Assembly: GCA_963711035.1 (NCBI GenBank)
Contig: CAVQCN010000002.1
Span: 124,001-188,000, forward strand
Length of the DNA stretch: 64,000 nucleotides
From: WHTK01 sp963711035
Lineage (GTDB): Bacteria > Chloroflexota > Dehalococcoidia > DSTF01 > WHTK01
Direction: 5' to 3'
The translations under genes were made by a program, and so were the position numbers. The notes below the pieces were generated by a model. That model was not told the origin of the DNA. It did no database searches and saw only the letters and a program-made list of their open reading frames with translations. Positions within the stretch are counted from its first letter, which is position 1, and each line of letters opens with the position of its first letter. This document shows, one piece after another, positions 41,217 through 50,355 of the stretch.

Positions 41217-41489
41217 ATGACGATGGACGCCATCCCCAACGACCAGATCCCGCCCGAGCTGACCAGCGCCCGCGCCCGCCAGCTCTACCAGGTCGACCCC
41301 GAGTTCCGCAGCTGCTACTCGGAGTACGGCCACGCCCAGCACGCCCTCACACTGGAACACGCCAGCGAATCGGACCGAGAAAGACGCCTTAGACGTATGG
41401 AGCGCGCAACGGCGGCGCTCAAGGCCATGTGCGAGCGTTACGACTTGCCCGACCTGACAGTTGAAGGAAAGGACCCCCCGCAGTCATGA
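41217..41489 (+). CDS. Small helical protein before nrdJ (90 aa)
   Basis: ATG 41217 follows GAGGTG at six bases; the stop overlaps the nrdJ start (ATGA). The product is helical and charged: PELTSARARQLYQVDPEFRSCYSEYGHAQ, then a long helix ASESDRERRLRRMERATAALKAMCERYDLPDL. There are two Cys residues (SCYSE, MCERY). It is unrecognised, but the translational coupling to nrdJ points to a linked role. Confidence 0.72.
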   Translation: MTMDAIPNDQIPPELTSARARQLYQVDPEFRSCYSEYGHAQHALTLEHASESDRERRLRRMERATAALKAMCERYDLPDLTVEGKDPPQS

Positions 41490-44326
41490 CAACAACTCTG
41501 TATCCCGGTTTGAGCACGGGCCGCGACGACAAGCCGGAGCTACGGCTGCGGCGCTACTTCACGACCCCCGGCGTCAGTCCCTACGACCAGATCACCTGGG
41601 ACCAGCGCACCGCCGCGATCTCGGATGAGTCGGGCAAGGTCTTCTTCGAGCAGACCGACATCCAGATCCCGTCCTTCTGGTCGCAGACCGCCACGCAGGT
41701 CGTCGCGTCCAAGTACTTCCGGGGCCGCATCGGCACGCCGGAGCGCGAGAACAGCGCGGCGCAGATGGTCGACCGCATCGTCAAGACCATGACGGAGTGG
41801 GGCCGCCAGCCGGCGATGCCGGAGGGCCACACCCCCTACTTCGCCAGCGACGAGGAAGCCGAGACCTTCGAGAACGAGCTGCGCCACATCCTGATCAACC
41901 AGCTCGCCTGCTTCAACAGCCCGGTCTGGTTCAACGTCGGCGTGCGCGAGAAGCCGCAGTGCTCAGCCTGCTTCATCCTCTCCGTCTCCGACAATATGGA
42001 GTCGATCCTCGACTGGTGCCGCACCGAGGGCATGATCTTCAAGGGCGGCTCCGGCTCCGGCATCAACCTCTCCAACATCCGCTCGTCGCGGGAGCACCTC
42101 TCCGGCGGCGGCATCGCCTCCGGCCCGGTGTCGTTCATGCGCGGCGCCGACGCCATCGCCGGGTCGATCAAGTCGGGCGGCACCACGCGTCGCGCCGCCA
42201 AGATGGTCATCCTCAACTCCGACCACCCGGACGTCATGGACTTCATCGAGTGCAAGGCGCGCGAAGAGAAGAAGGCCTACGACCTGGGCGCCGCCGGCTG
42301 GGACATGTCGCTGAACGGCGAGGCCTGGGCGTCCGTGCAGTTCCAAAACGCTAACAACTCGGTGCGTGCCACCGACGAGTTCATGCAGGCCGCCATCGAA
42401 GGCCGCAAATGGCAGTTGCGCTCCGTCATGGATGGCAGCGTCGTCGAAGAGGTCGAGGCGCGCGATCTGCTGCGCTCGATTGCGCAGGCGGCCTGGGAGT
42501 GCGGCGACCCCGGCATGCAGTTCGACACGACGATCAACGACTGGCACACCTGCGCCAACACCGCGCGCATCAACGGCTCCAACCCCTGCTCCGAGTACAT
42601 GCACGTCGACAACTCGGCCTGCAACCTCTCGAGCATCAACCTGCTCAAGTTCGTCAAGGAAGACGAAACCGGCAAACTCTACTTCGACATCGAAGCCTAT
42701 CTGCAGGTCGTCGACGTCATGATTACGGCGCAGGAGATCATCGTCGGTCACTCCGGTTACCCGACGGACGAAATCGAGGCCAACGCGCACGCCATGCGCC
42801 AGCTCGGCCTCGGCTACGCCAACCTCGGCGCCATGCTGATGACGCTGGGCCTGCCCTACGACTCCGACGCCGGCCGCGCCTACGCCGCCGCCGTCACCGC
42901 CGTCATGACGGGCCGCGCCTACGCCCAGTCGGCGAACATCGCCTCGCGCGTCGGGCCCTTCCAGGCCTACGAGGTGAACCGCGAGCCGATGCTGCGCGTC
43001 ATCGAGAAGCACCGCGACGCCGCCTACCACATCGAGCGCACCTTGATCGAGGACGAAGGTCTGGCGGCGGCGGCCACCGGCGCCTGGGACGAGGCGCTGG
43101 AGCTGGGCCGCGGTTACGGCTATCGCAACGCGCAGGCCAGCGTCCTGGCGCCGACCGGCACCATCGCCTTCATGATGGACTGCGACACCACCGGCGTGGA
43201 GCCGGACATCGCCCTCATCAAGTACAAGAAGCTGGTCGGCGGCGGCATGCTGCGCATCGTCAACCAGACGGTGCCGCGCGCCCTGGCCCGCCTCGGCTAC
43301 AGCGAGGACGAGGTCAAGGCGATCGTCGCGTACATCGACGCCGAAGGCACCATCGAGGGCGCGCCGGCGCTGAAGGACGAGCACCTGCCCGTCTTCGACT
43401 GCGCCTTCCGCGCCGAGAAGGGCCAGCGCTCGATCCGGCCGATGGGCCACGTCAAGATGATGGGCGCCATCCAGCCCTTCATCTCCGGCGCCATCTCCAA
43501 GACGGTCAACGTGCCCAGCGAGGCCAGCGTGGACGACGTCATGGAGACGTACATCGAGTCGTGGAAGGTCGGCACCAAGGCGATCGCCATCTACCGCGAC
43601 GGCTCCAAGGCGGTCCAGCCGCTGAGCACGTCGAAGGGCGAATCGAAGGCCGAAGCAGCCGTCGTGGCCGCGGCGGGCCCGGTACGCCGCCGTCTGCCCG
43701 ACACGCGCCCCTCGATCACGCACAAGTTCAACATCGAGGGGCACGAGGGCTACATCAACGTTGGTATGTACGAGGATGGCTCGCCCGGCGAGATCTTCGT
43801 CACGATGGCGAAGGAAGGCAGCACCATCTCCGGCATGATGGACTCCTTCGCCACCTCGATCTCACTGACGCTGCAGTACGGCGTGCCGCTGCGCGACCTG
43901 GTGCAGAAGTTCAGCCACATGCGCTTCGAGCCCATGGGCCGCACCGAGAACCGCGAGATCCCGATGGCGCAGTCGGTGGTCGACTATATCTTCCGCTGGC
44001 TCGCCTCGCAGTTCCTGGCCGAGGAGGACAAGCGCGACCTGGGCATCCTGACCCCGGCCGAGCGCGCCCGCCTCGAAGCCCAGTACTCCGGCGTGCAGCC
44101 CTCGCTCGTCGATGCACCGGTGCAGCCCATCGCCCAGGTGCTGCAGGTTGCGGCCATCGCCAGCAGCAACGGCGACGGCAGCGAGACCATCGCGGTCGAG
44201 GCCGTCTACCACGGCCCGAGCGTGCAGGCGGACGCGCCGTCCTGCGCCAACTGCGGCTGGATCATGTCGCGCTCCGGCACCTGCTACCGCTGCGAAAACT
44301 GCGGCAGCACGAGCGGGTGCAGTTAG
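41486..44326 (+). CDS. nrdJ: Adenosylcobalamin-dependent (class II) ribonucleotide reductase, long form
   Basis: The 946-residue protein is close to the long NrdJ of actinobacteria and Deinococcus. N-terminal YFTTPGVSPYDQITWDQR and FWSQTATQVVASKYFRG precede the ten-stranded barrel with FNSPVWFNVG, FKGGSGSGINLSNIRSS, GSNPCSEYMHVDNSACNLSSINL and LAPTGTIAFMMDCDTTG. The C-terminal part has ITHKFNIEGHEGYINVGMYEDG and a zinc ribbon CANCGW...CYRCENCG, the thiol-delivery tail. It reduces ribonucleotides with B12, without needing oxygen or NrdF. It is controlled by the upstream NrdR boxes. Confidence 0.96.
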   Translation: MTTTLYPGLSTGRDDKPELRLRRYFTTPGVSPYDQITWDQRTAAISDESGKVFFEQTDIQIPSFWSQTATQVVASKYFRGRIGTPERENSAAQMVDRIVKTMTEWGRQPAMPEGHTPYFASDEEAETFENELRHILINQLACFNSPVWFNVGVREKPQCSACFILSVSDNMESILDWCRTEGMIFKGGSGSGINLSNIRSSREHLSGGGIASGPVSFMRGADAIAGSIKSGGTTRRAAKMVILNSDHPDVMDFIECKAREEKKAYDLGAAGWDMSLNGEAWASVQFQNANNSVRATDEFMQAAIEGRKWQLRSVMDGSVVEEVEARDLLRSIAQAAWECGDPGMQFDTTINDWHTCANTARINGSNPCSEYMHVDNSACNLSSINLLKFVKEDETGKLYFDIEAYLQVVDVMITAQEIIVGHSGYPTDEIEANAHAMRQLGLGYANLGAMLMTLGLPYDSDAGRAYAAAVTAVMTGRAYAQSANIASRVGPFQAYEVNREPMLRVIEKHRDAAYHIERTLIEDEGLAAAATGAWDEALELGRGYGYRNAQASVLAPTGTIAFMMDCDTTGVEPDIALIKYKKLVGGGMLRIVNQTVPRALARLGYSEDEVKAIVAYIDAEGTIEGAPALKDEHLPVFDCAFRAEKGQRSIRPMGHVKMMGAIQPFISGAISKTVNVPSEASVDDVMETYIESWKVGTKAIAIYRDGSKAVQPLSTSKGESKAEAAVVAAAGPVRRRLPDTRPSITHKFNIEGHEGYINVGMYEDGSPGEIFVTMAKEGSTISGMMDSFATSISLTLQYGVPLRDLVQKFSHMRFEPMGRTENREIPMAQSVVDYIFRWLASQFLAEEDKRDLGILTPAERARLEAQYSGVQPSLVDAPVQPIAQVLQVAAIASSNGDGSETIAVEAVYHGPSVQADAPSCANCGWIMSRSGTCYRCENCGSTSGCS

Positions 44327-44367
44327 CGGGCAGCCTTCAGCAATCAGCTCGAGTCCTGGGTACGAGA

Positions 44368-44400
44368 AGAGGCGGCGTCGATGAAGGCGCCGCCTCTTTG
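44368..44400 (+). terminator. Terminator after the first nrdJ
   Basis: AGAGGCGGCG (44368-44377) pairs with CGCCGCCTCT (44388-44397), followed by TTTG. It is of the same GAGGCGG type as those after lhr and the NOP2/Sun gene. Confidence 0.8.
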
Positions 44401-44416
44401 TGCCGTGCTGGGCATT

Positions 44417-44535
44417 GTCATTCTGAGCGTCAGCGAAGAATCTCCTTCGGCGGGCGCTGCGTATTCGGGACGAGGGCGTGTCTCGAAGACAGAGCTTGGT
44501 GCCGAGGGGAGATTCTTCGCTCCGCTCAGAATGAC
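44417..44535. repeat. Inverted-repeat element GTCATTCTGAGC
   Basis: GTCATTCTGAGCG, then AGCGAAGAATCTCC, at 44417-44445 is repeated inverted at 44508-44535 (GGAGATTCTTCG...CAGAATGAC) with two or three mismatches. The 62-base centre is not conserved elsewhere in the window except GGCGGGCGCT next to the left arm, also seen at 6851. A MITE- or REP-like palindromic element is likely. Confidence 0.75.
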
Positions 44536-44551
44536 AGCGTTGGGTGGCGCG

Positions 44552-45152
44552 TTACGCGCGGCGTCCGTAGCGGCGCCGTCTTCGCGTCTCCGGCGCCGGC
44601 GCGGGTTGCTCTGACGCCGGTTCGCGCGTCTCAGGCCCCGGCTGCGGTTCCACGACTGGCTCCGGCTCAAGCGCTGGCGTGGCGTGGCGAGGCGGCGGGC
44701 GGCCGCGCACCTCGAAGGTGCCGGCGATGCGGTCGTGCAGGGCGCGGCGGTGGCGCCGGTCCGCCAGCATCAGGGCGACGCTGGCGAACGTCACGAGCGA
44801 GAAGATCGAGAAAGAACACGAAGCCGAGGATCGAGAGGTTCGAGGCGGAGAGCACCAACTGCCGCACGACTGCCTGGCCCGGTCGCACGCGGCGCCCGTT
44901 GCGGTCGCAGACCCAGAGGCGCATCGCCAGCTTGCCGGGCGTGGCGCTGAGGGCGATCAGGAAGCCGATGTAGTACGAAGCCGTCAGCAGGAGCGCCAGC
45001 AGCAACGTGCCCAGGTGGGCGAATCCCCGGTCGCCGATGATCAGCGCCACGATGGGCAGGGCGATGCCGAGGACGATCGCGTCCAGGATCCAGGCCACGG
45101 CGCGCTGTAGGATCGGCGCCGGCGGCGGCAGCAGGGATGTCGTCTGATTCAT
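44552..45152 (-). CDS. RDD family membrane protein (frameshifted)
   Basis: The N-terminal part has RAVAWILDAIVLGIALPIVALI (the RDD-type first helix), TASYYIGFLIALSATPGKLAMRLWVCDRNGRRV and VVRQLVLSASNLSILGFVFF. One extra base in the AAA at 44811-44813 breaks the frame; the other frame continues SIFSLVTFASVALMLADRRHRRALHDRIAGT, the normal RDD ending, followed by a Pro/Glu/Arg-rich tail. The repaired length is about 200 residues with three membrane spans. Its function is unknown; the family has been tied to ion exchange. Confidence 0.78.
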
Positions 45153-45521
45153 GGTGCGTTTGCCGACTATACCAACGTGCCAGGCGAGTGTCCTGAACTA
45201 ACATCGAGCGCACTTGCAGGGAAGTGCAGAAGCTGACGGGGAGCGGGCCGACAGGCCGGCCGGCGTTCGGCCCGAGGGGTGTCCCCTCGCAATTCCCTTT
45301 TGCTCTTCGCCCTGCAAAGCAGGGGAAGAGGGGAGAAGAATTGGGGGACACCCGCCAATCCCCCCGCGCATGGGCTCCGCCCCCGCTACCCTCGCCTCAC
45401 GCTTAGTGAATCCGCTCCGGCCTCCGTGCTAGAGACACCACGCCCTCTGACGGGCGTTGCGGCCGGACGCTAAAGTGGTAGGGCGTGGCGCCGAACATGA
45501 TGTAGAACAAATGCTCGGCTC
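45153..45521. other. Intergenic stretch with a large palindrome
   Basis: The gap between the RDD gene and the second nrdJ holds the palindromic element at 45277-45353 and the candidate -10 of nrdJ near 45526. No gene is supported; short frames in it are G+C artefacts. Confidence 0.6.
45277..45353. repeat. Palindromic element, 77 bp
   Basis: GGGTGTCCCC...AATTC on the left and GAATTGGGGGACACCC on the right pair with one small bulge. Inside, CTCTTC...CCCTGC and GCAGGGG-AAGAG form a second nested stem around AAA. The whole could fold as one long hairpin. Confidence 0.65.
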
Positions 45522-45525
45522 GTGC

Positions 45526-45531
45526 TAGAAT
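45526..45531 (+). promoter_or_regulatory. -10 element of the second nrdJ (leaderless)
   Basis: TAGAAT ends eight bases before ATG 45540, and no Shine-Dalgarno sequence precedes the gene, so the transcript probably begins at or next to the start codon. No clear -35 hexamer or NrdR box is seen. Confidence 0.5.
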
Positions 45532-45539
45532 CGCAGTCC

Positions 45540-48017
45540 ATGGCGAGCAAGAACCCGACCCGACCCGTCCTGCCGCTCACGGACAATGCCCGCGTCGTCC
45601 TGGAACGGCGCTACCTGGCCAAGGACGCCGACGGCAACGTCATCGAGACGCCGGAGCAGCTCTTCCGCCGCGTCGCGCGCAACATCGCCGAGGCGGAGCG
45701 ACAGTACGCGGCCTCGGGAGCCGCCGACGATGCGGTTGCAGCCTGGGAGGAGCGCTTCTACGCGCTGATCACGTCGCTGCGCTTCTTGCCCAACTCGCCG
45801 ACGCTGGGCAACGCGGGGCGGCCGCTGCAGCAGCTCTCGGCCTGCTTCGTCCTGCCGGTCGAGGACTCGATGGTGGGCATCTTCGAGACCGTGAAGCAGA
45901 CCGCGCTGATCCACCAGAGCGGCGGTGGCACCGGCTTCGCCTTCAGCCGCCTGCGCCCCGCCGGCGACATCGTCGCCTCGACCGGCGGCGTCGCGTCCGG
46001 CCCCGTCTCCTTCATGCGCGTCTTCGACGCCGCGACGGAAGCGATCAAGCAGGGCGGCACGCGGCGCGGCGCCAACATGGCGATCCTCGACGTGCGCCAC
46101 CCCGACATCGAGGCGTTCATCAACCTCAAGGGCGACATGGTGTCGCTGACCAACTTCAACATCTCGGTCGCGGTCGACGATGCCTTCATGCGCGCCGTGG
46201 AGGCGGGCGAGGACTACGACCTGATCAACCCGCGTACCGGCGAGGCGGTGGAACGGCTCAACGCGCGCGCCGTCTTCGACCAGATCGTCGCCAACGCCTG
46301 GCGCAACGGCGACCCGGGCCTCGTCTTCCTCGACCGCATCAACCGCGACAACCCGACGCCGGCTCTGGGCCGCATGGAGGCGACCAACCCATGTGGCGAG
46401 CAGCCGCTGCTGCCCTACGAGAGCTGCAACCTCGGCTCGCTGAACCTGTCGCGTTTCGTCAAGGAAGGAGCCGGCCGCGACTCGTCGGATCCGGCCTCGA
46501 AGATCGACTGGGACGCGCTGGCTGAGACGATCACACTGGCCGTGCGTTTCCTCGACGACGTCATCGACATGAACCAGTACCCGGTCGAGGCCATCGACAA
46601 GATGACGAAGCTGACCCGCAAGATCGGCCTCGGCGCCATGGGCTGGGCGGACCTGCTCTTCGAGCTTGGCGTGCCCTACGACTCGGAGGAGGCGCTGGTG
46701 CTGGCCGACCGCGTGATGGCCTTCGTGGGCGAGCAGGCCGACGCAGCGTCGCAGGCACTGGCGGCGGAGCGCGGCGCCTTCCCTGCCTGGGAGGAGTCGG
46801 TCTACGGCCCAAAGGGGCAGAACCGGCCCCTGCGCAACTCGACGCGCACTACCGTCGCTCCGACCGGCACGCTGAGCATCATCGCCGGCTGCTCCGGCGG
46901 CATCGAGCCCGTCTTCTCGCTCGCTTTCACGCGACAGCATTACCTCGACCCCAAGCGCCCGTCCGAGCCGGTGCGTCTCAACGAAGTCGACCACGCTTTC
47001 GAGGTTGCGGCGCGCGATGCGGGCTTCTTCTCCGACGAGCTGGTCGACCACCTGGCGCGTGGCGGCAGCCTGGCCGAGCGCGAGGAGGTCCCCGACTGGG
47101 CGAAGCGCGTCTTCGTTACCTCCCACCAGATCGAGCCGGAGTGGCACGTGCGCATGCAGGCTGCCTTCCAGCGCCACACCGACAACGCCGTGAGCAAGAC
47201 GATCAACTTCCCGCGCCAGGCCGGTGTCGAGGACGTGGCCGAGGCTTACCGTCTTGCCTACCACGAGGGCTGCAAAGGCATCACGATCTACCGTGACGGC
47301 TCGCGCACCGGTCAGGTGCTGTCGCACGTCGCCGACGGTGAAGGCGATGAGAGAGCAGAGATGGCGGCTCGGAACATGATGGCCGCGATCGCGGCGCCGG
47401 GCGAAACGCCGTCGCGGCGTCATCTACCGGACGAGCGCCGCTCGATCACGCACAAGTTCCGCGTCGGCGAGCAGGAAGGCTTCGTCACCGTCGGGCTGTT
47501 CGACGACGGCACGCCCGGCGAGATATTCGTCACGATCTCGAAGGAAGGCTCGACGATCCGTGGCCTGATGGACTCGGTTGCGATGCTGACCTCGTACTCG
47601 CTGCAGTACGGCGTGGCGCTGCAGACGCTGGTCGACAAGTTCCGCGGCGTCCACTTCGAGCCGGCCGGCCTGACCTCGAACCCCGAGATCCCACAGGCGA
47701 CCAGCCTGGTCGACTACATCTTTCGCTGGCTGGAGCTGAAGTTCCTGCCCTCGGAGCCCGGACTCGGGAACAAGCAACAGGGATCAGAGGAGTCACCGTC
47801 GCTGTCGCTCGTGCCTCCCTCGCGGCGGCCGAGGAGCCGCGGTTCAGGCTCCGGCCGTGCCGCCCGGCCTCGAACGCGCGGCTACGTGCCGCCCAGCCCT
47901 GCACTGCCCTTCAGCGAAATCGCGACGGGTCTGCTCTGCCCTGACTGCGGCAGCGAGATCGTCTTCTCCGAGGGCTGCCTGGTTTGCCGTTCCTGCGGCT
48001 ACACGAAGTGCGGCTGA
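45540..48017 (+). CDS. nrdJ: Adenosylcobalamin-dependent (class II) ribonucleotide reductase, second form
   Basis: From ATG 45540 the protein is 825 residues. RFLPNSPTLGNAGRPLQQLSACFVLPVEDS, HQSGGGTGFAFSRLRP, ASGPVSFMRVFDAATEAIKQGG, TNPCGEQPLLPYESCNLGSLNLSRF and VAPTGTLSIIAGCSGGIEP (by position) mark the NrdJ-Z type found in Chloroflexus and Thermotoga. The C-terminal ITHKFRVGEQEGFVTVGLFDDG segment and zinc ribbon CPDCGSEIVFSEGCLVCRSCGYTKC resemble those of the first nrdJ. Two different class II enzymes 1.2 kb apart is unusual. Between catalytic part and ribbon is a low-complexity Ser/Arg/Pro linker. Confidence 0.95.
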   Translation: MASKNPTRPVLPLTDNARVVLERRYLAKDADGNVIETPEQLFRRVARNIAEAERQYAASGAADDAVAAWEERFYALITSLRFLPNSPTLGNAGRPLQQLSACFVLPVEDSMVGIFETVKQTALIHQSGGGTGFAFSRLRPAGDIVASTGGVASGPVSFMRVFDAATEAIKQGGTRRGANMAILDVRHPDIEAFINLKGDMVSLTNFNISVAVDDAFMRAVEAGEDYDLINPRTGEAVERLNARAVFDQIVANAWRNGDPGLVFLDRINRDNPTPALGRMEATNPCGEQPLLPYESCNLGSLNLSRFVKEGAGRDSSDPASKIDWDALAETITLAVRFLDDVIDMNQYPVEAIDKMTKLTRKIGLGAMGWADLLFELGVPYDSEEALVLADRVMAFVGEQADAASQALAAERGAFPAWEESVYGPKGQNRPLRNSTRTTVAPTGTLSIIAGCSGGIEPVFSLAFTRQHYLDPKRPSEPVRLNEVDHAFEVAARDAGFFSDELVDHLARGGSLAEREEVPDWAKRVFVTSHQIEPEWHVRMQAAFQRHTDNAVSKTINFPRQAGVEDVAEAYRLAYHEGCKGITIYRDGSRTGQVLSHVADGEGDERAEMAARNMMAAIAAPGETPSRRHLPDERRSITHKFRVGEQEGFVTVGLFDDGTPGEIFVTISKEGSTIRGLMDSVAMLTSYSLQYGVALQTLVDKFRGVHFEPAGLTSNPEIPQATSLVDYIFRWLELKFLPSEPGLGNKQQGSEESPSLSLVPPSRRPRSRGSGSGRAARPRTRGYVPPSPALPFSEIATGLLCPDCGSEIVFSEGCLVCRSCGYTKCG

Positions 48018-48079
48018 GGCGCGTCGTCCAGTAGCAGGCGCTATCTCTAACCGCGACGACGTGCCACTCTACGCCCAAT

Positions 48080-48994
48080 ATGGCGCCGGGCTGGCTGTGG
48101 ATCGTCCTCACGATATGGGCGGGCTTCGCCCAGACGCTACGGAACGCCGCCCAGCGCTCCCTGATTCCCGAGACGGGCACCCTTGGCGCGACGCTGGTGC
48201 GGTTCCTCTTCGGTCTGCCCTTCGCCGTGAGCTGGTTCCTCATCCTGCTGGCGGTTTCCGGCTCCGGGTTGCCTTCGCTGACGTGGCCGTTCGTCGGCTG
48301 GGTGGTCGAGGGCGCCTTGACGCAGATCATTGCCACCGCGCTGCTGCTGCGCGTCATGCACGAGCGCAACTTCGCCGTCGGCGTGGCCTATTCGAAGACT
48401 GAGCTTGTCCAGGTCGCGGTCTTCGCGGCCGTCTTCCTCGGCGATCCCGTCTCGTTCCTCTCCGCCGTCGCCATCGTGCTGGCCACGGTCGGCGTGCTGA
48501 TGCTCTCGCCGACGACTTCGGGAAATCGGCTCGGCAGTCTGCTGCGGGGCTGGACGAGCCGTAGCGCCCTGTTCGGCGCGGCCTCGGGCGGCGGCTTCGC
48601 GCTGGCTGCAGTGGGCTTTCGCGGCGCCGCGCTGGAGCTGACCGACGTGTCCTACACCGTCGCGGCGGCGTTCACGCTGGTCTGGGCGCAATCGATTCAG
48701 ACGTTCGTGCTGGGCGGCTGGCTCAGCACCATCGACAGGCGCGTCGTGCCGCTGCTCTTCCGGCTCTGGCGCCTCTCGATCGCTGCCGGTTTCATGGGCG
48801 CCGCGGCCTCGGTTGCCTGGTTCACGGCCGGCACCATCGAGCCCGTGGCGCACGTACGCACGCTGGGACTGGTCGAGCTGCTCTTCAGCCTGGCCGTGGC
48901 CGGACGTCTCTTCCGCGAGCGTCTGGGCCGCGCCGAGCTCGCAGGCGTGGGCCTGCTGACGGTCGCACTCGTCATGATCGCTGCGACCGGCTAA
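48080..48994 (+). CDS. EamA/DMT-family transporter
   Basis: The 304-residue membrane protein has about ten spans in two repeated halves, starting WLWIVLTIWAGFAQTLRNAAQR and FLFGLPFAVSWFLILLA, and GVAYSKTELVQVAVFAAVFLGD (the EamA pattern in which ALxVAY-like and K-E residues end a helix). The second half ends RLGRAELAGVGLLTVALVMIA. Such proteins export amino acids or other metabolites; the substrate is unknown. There is no good ribosome site before ATG 48080. Confidence 0.85.
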   Translation: MAPGWLWIVLTIWAGFAQTLRNAAQRSLIPETGTLGATLVRFLFGLPFAVSWFLILLAVSGSGLPSLTWPFVGWVVEGALTQIIATALLLRVMHERNFAVGVAYSKTELVQVAVFAAVFLGDPVSFLSAVAIVLATVGVLMLSPTTSGNRLGSLLRGWTSRSALFGAASGGGFALAAVGFRGAALELTDVSYTVAAAFTLVWAQSIQTFVLGGWLSTIDRRVVPLLFRLWRLSIAAGFMGAAASVAWFTAGTIEPVAHVRTLGLVELLFSLAVAGRLFRERLGRAELAGVGLLTVALVMIAATG

Positions 48995-49166
48995 GCCCTG
49001 ATCGCCGAATGTGCCTTCTTAACACAACCGACGACTTTTTGGCGCCGAATCTCCCTATCTCGTATCTGCAAATTAGACGAAAGTTCGGGTATTGTTACGT
49101 CGTTGATACACGCGGGCTCGATTGCTGGCACCGGCACGAGTCCTGGCCTTTGGCGGAGGAGTATAT

Positions 49167-50243
49167 ATGTCGATCGCTACATCCTGGCTGAGAGGGACCT
49201 TGGTCAAGGTCATGCTGGTAGCGCCGCTGGCGTTCGCCCTCGTGGCGTGCGGTGGAGGTAGTAAGTCCAGCGATTCAACTGCGACACCGGCTGAGCCGGC
49301 CGCGACGGCGACCGAGGCAGGCCCGGTCGAGCAATCGGCCGCTGAGATTCTCGAGAACAACAAGACGTCCGTCGTCGACGTGCTCACGAACACTCCGTAC
49401 GGCAGTGGCGGCGGCACCGGCATCGTCTTCGAGGATGGGACGCACGTGCTGACGGACGCTCACGTCGTGATCGGCGCCAGCTCGATCAAGGTGGTCGATC
49501 CGGCGGATTCCACTCAGACGTTCCCGGCGCGCGTCCAGGGCCTGAGCTCCTGTGACGACGTGGCGTTGCTCACCGTCGACCGTGCTACCGATCTGAAACC
49601 GGCCAAATTCGGCGACAGCAGCCAAATGCAGCCCGGCGATCACGTCGTATCGCTGGGCTTCCCGGGGACGCTGTCTTCCGGTCCCGCCCTTCCGGTCGTC
49701 ACGGACGGCACCGTGAGCCGCCTCAACGCCGAGTTCGACTTCAGCGGTCAGCGCAACCTGATTCAGAACACGGCGCCGATCAACCCGGGTAACTCCGGCG
49801 GCCCGCTGTTCAACAAGTACGGCGAGGTCATCGGCCTCAACTCGTACAACGCCATCGGCAGCCAGTCCGAGAACTACGCCATCGCCTCCAATGAAGCGCT
49901 GGCCGTGGCGAAGGAGCTGAAGGCCGGCAAGAACCTGGACTACATCGGCATCAGCCTGCAGCCCAATTATGCGGACTTCGCGGCTCAGTACGACCTGCCG
50001 TACACCGACGGCCTCGTCGTCATGGGAGTCGACCCGGGCAGCGCTGCCGACCAGGCCGACCCCTACCCTTTGCAGTCGGGATACCTGATCTACCAGGTCA
50101 ACGATACCGACGTGTACACCGTGGGCGACGTATGCGACATCTTGCGTTCGCAGAACTCCGGCGCCACGCTGCGGATCCTCTTCAGCTGGTACGACAGCAA
50201 CAACGACCCAGCCGATTACACCACCGACGTCGTCATGCCCTAA
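49167..50243 (+). CDS. HtrA/DegP-like serine protease lipoprotein with PDZ domain
   Basis: ATG 49167 follows GGAGGAG and gives 358 residues. The signal MLVAPLAFALVACGGG has a lipobox (LVAC), so the protease is anchored outside the membrane; a Ser/Thr/Ala linker follows. The trypsin-type triad is His in LTDAHVVIG, Asp in SSCDDVALL and Ser in INPGNSGGPLF. The C-terminal 100 residues (IGISLQPNYADFAA...DPGSAADQADPYPLQSGYLIYQVNDTDV) are a PDZ domain. HtrA lipoproteins handle misfolded exported proteins. It has its own strong terminator. Confidence 0.92.
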   Translation: MSIATSWLRGTLVKVMLVAPLAFALVACGGGSKSSDSTATPAEPAATATEAGPVEQSAAEILENNKTSVVDVLTNTPYGSGGGTGIVFEDGTHVLTDAHVVIGASSIKVVDPADSTQTFPARVQGLSSCDDVALLTVDRATDLKPAKFGDSSQMQPGDHVVSLGFPGTLSSGPALPVVTDGTVSRLNAEFDFSGQRNLIQNTAPINPGNSGGPLFNKYGEVIGLNSYNAIGSQSENYAIASNEALAVAKELKAGKNLDYIGISLQPNYADFAAQYDLPYTDGLVVMGVDPGSAADQADPYPLQSGYLIYQVNDTDVYTVGDVCDILRSQNSGATLRILFSWYDSNNDPADYTTDVVMP

Positions 50244-50275
50244 GAGGGCAGCGCAAAGCGCAGAGTACAGAGAAG

Positions 50276-50315
50276 AACGGCCCCGTGAGTCTCACTCACG
50301 GGGCCGTTTTGTTTC
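50276..50315 (+). terminator. Strong intrinsic terminator after the HtrA-like gene
   Basis: AACGGCCCCGTGAGT (50276-50290) and its perfect complement (50294-50308) form a 15-bp stem with a CTC loop, followed by TTGTTT. It also lies downstream of the converging BNR gene. Confidence 0.92.
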
Positions 50316-50355
50316 GTACGGGCGGCGCTCGCCGTCGCTGGCAAGCTCCGCGGGG

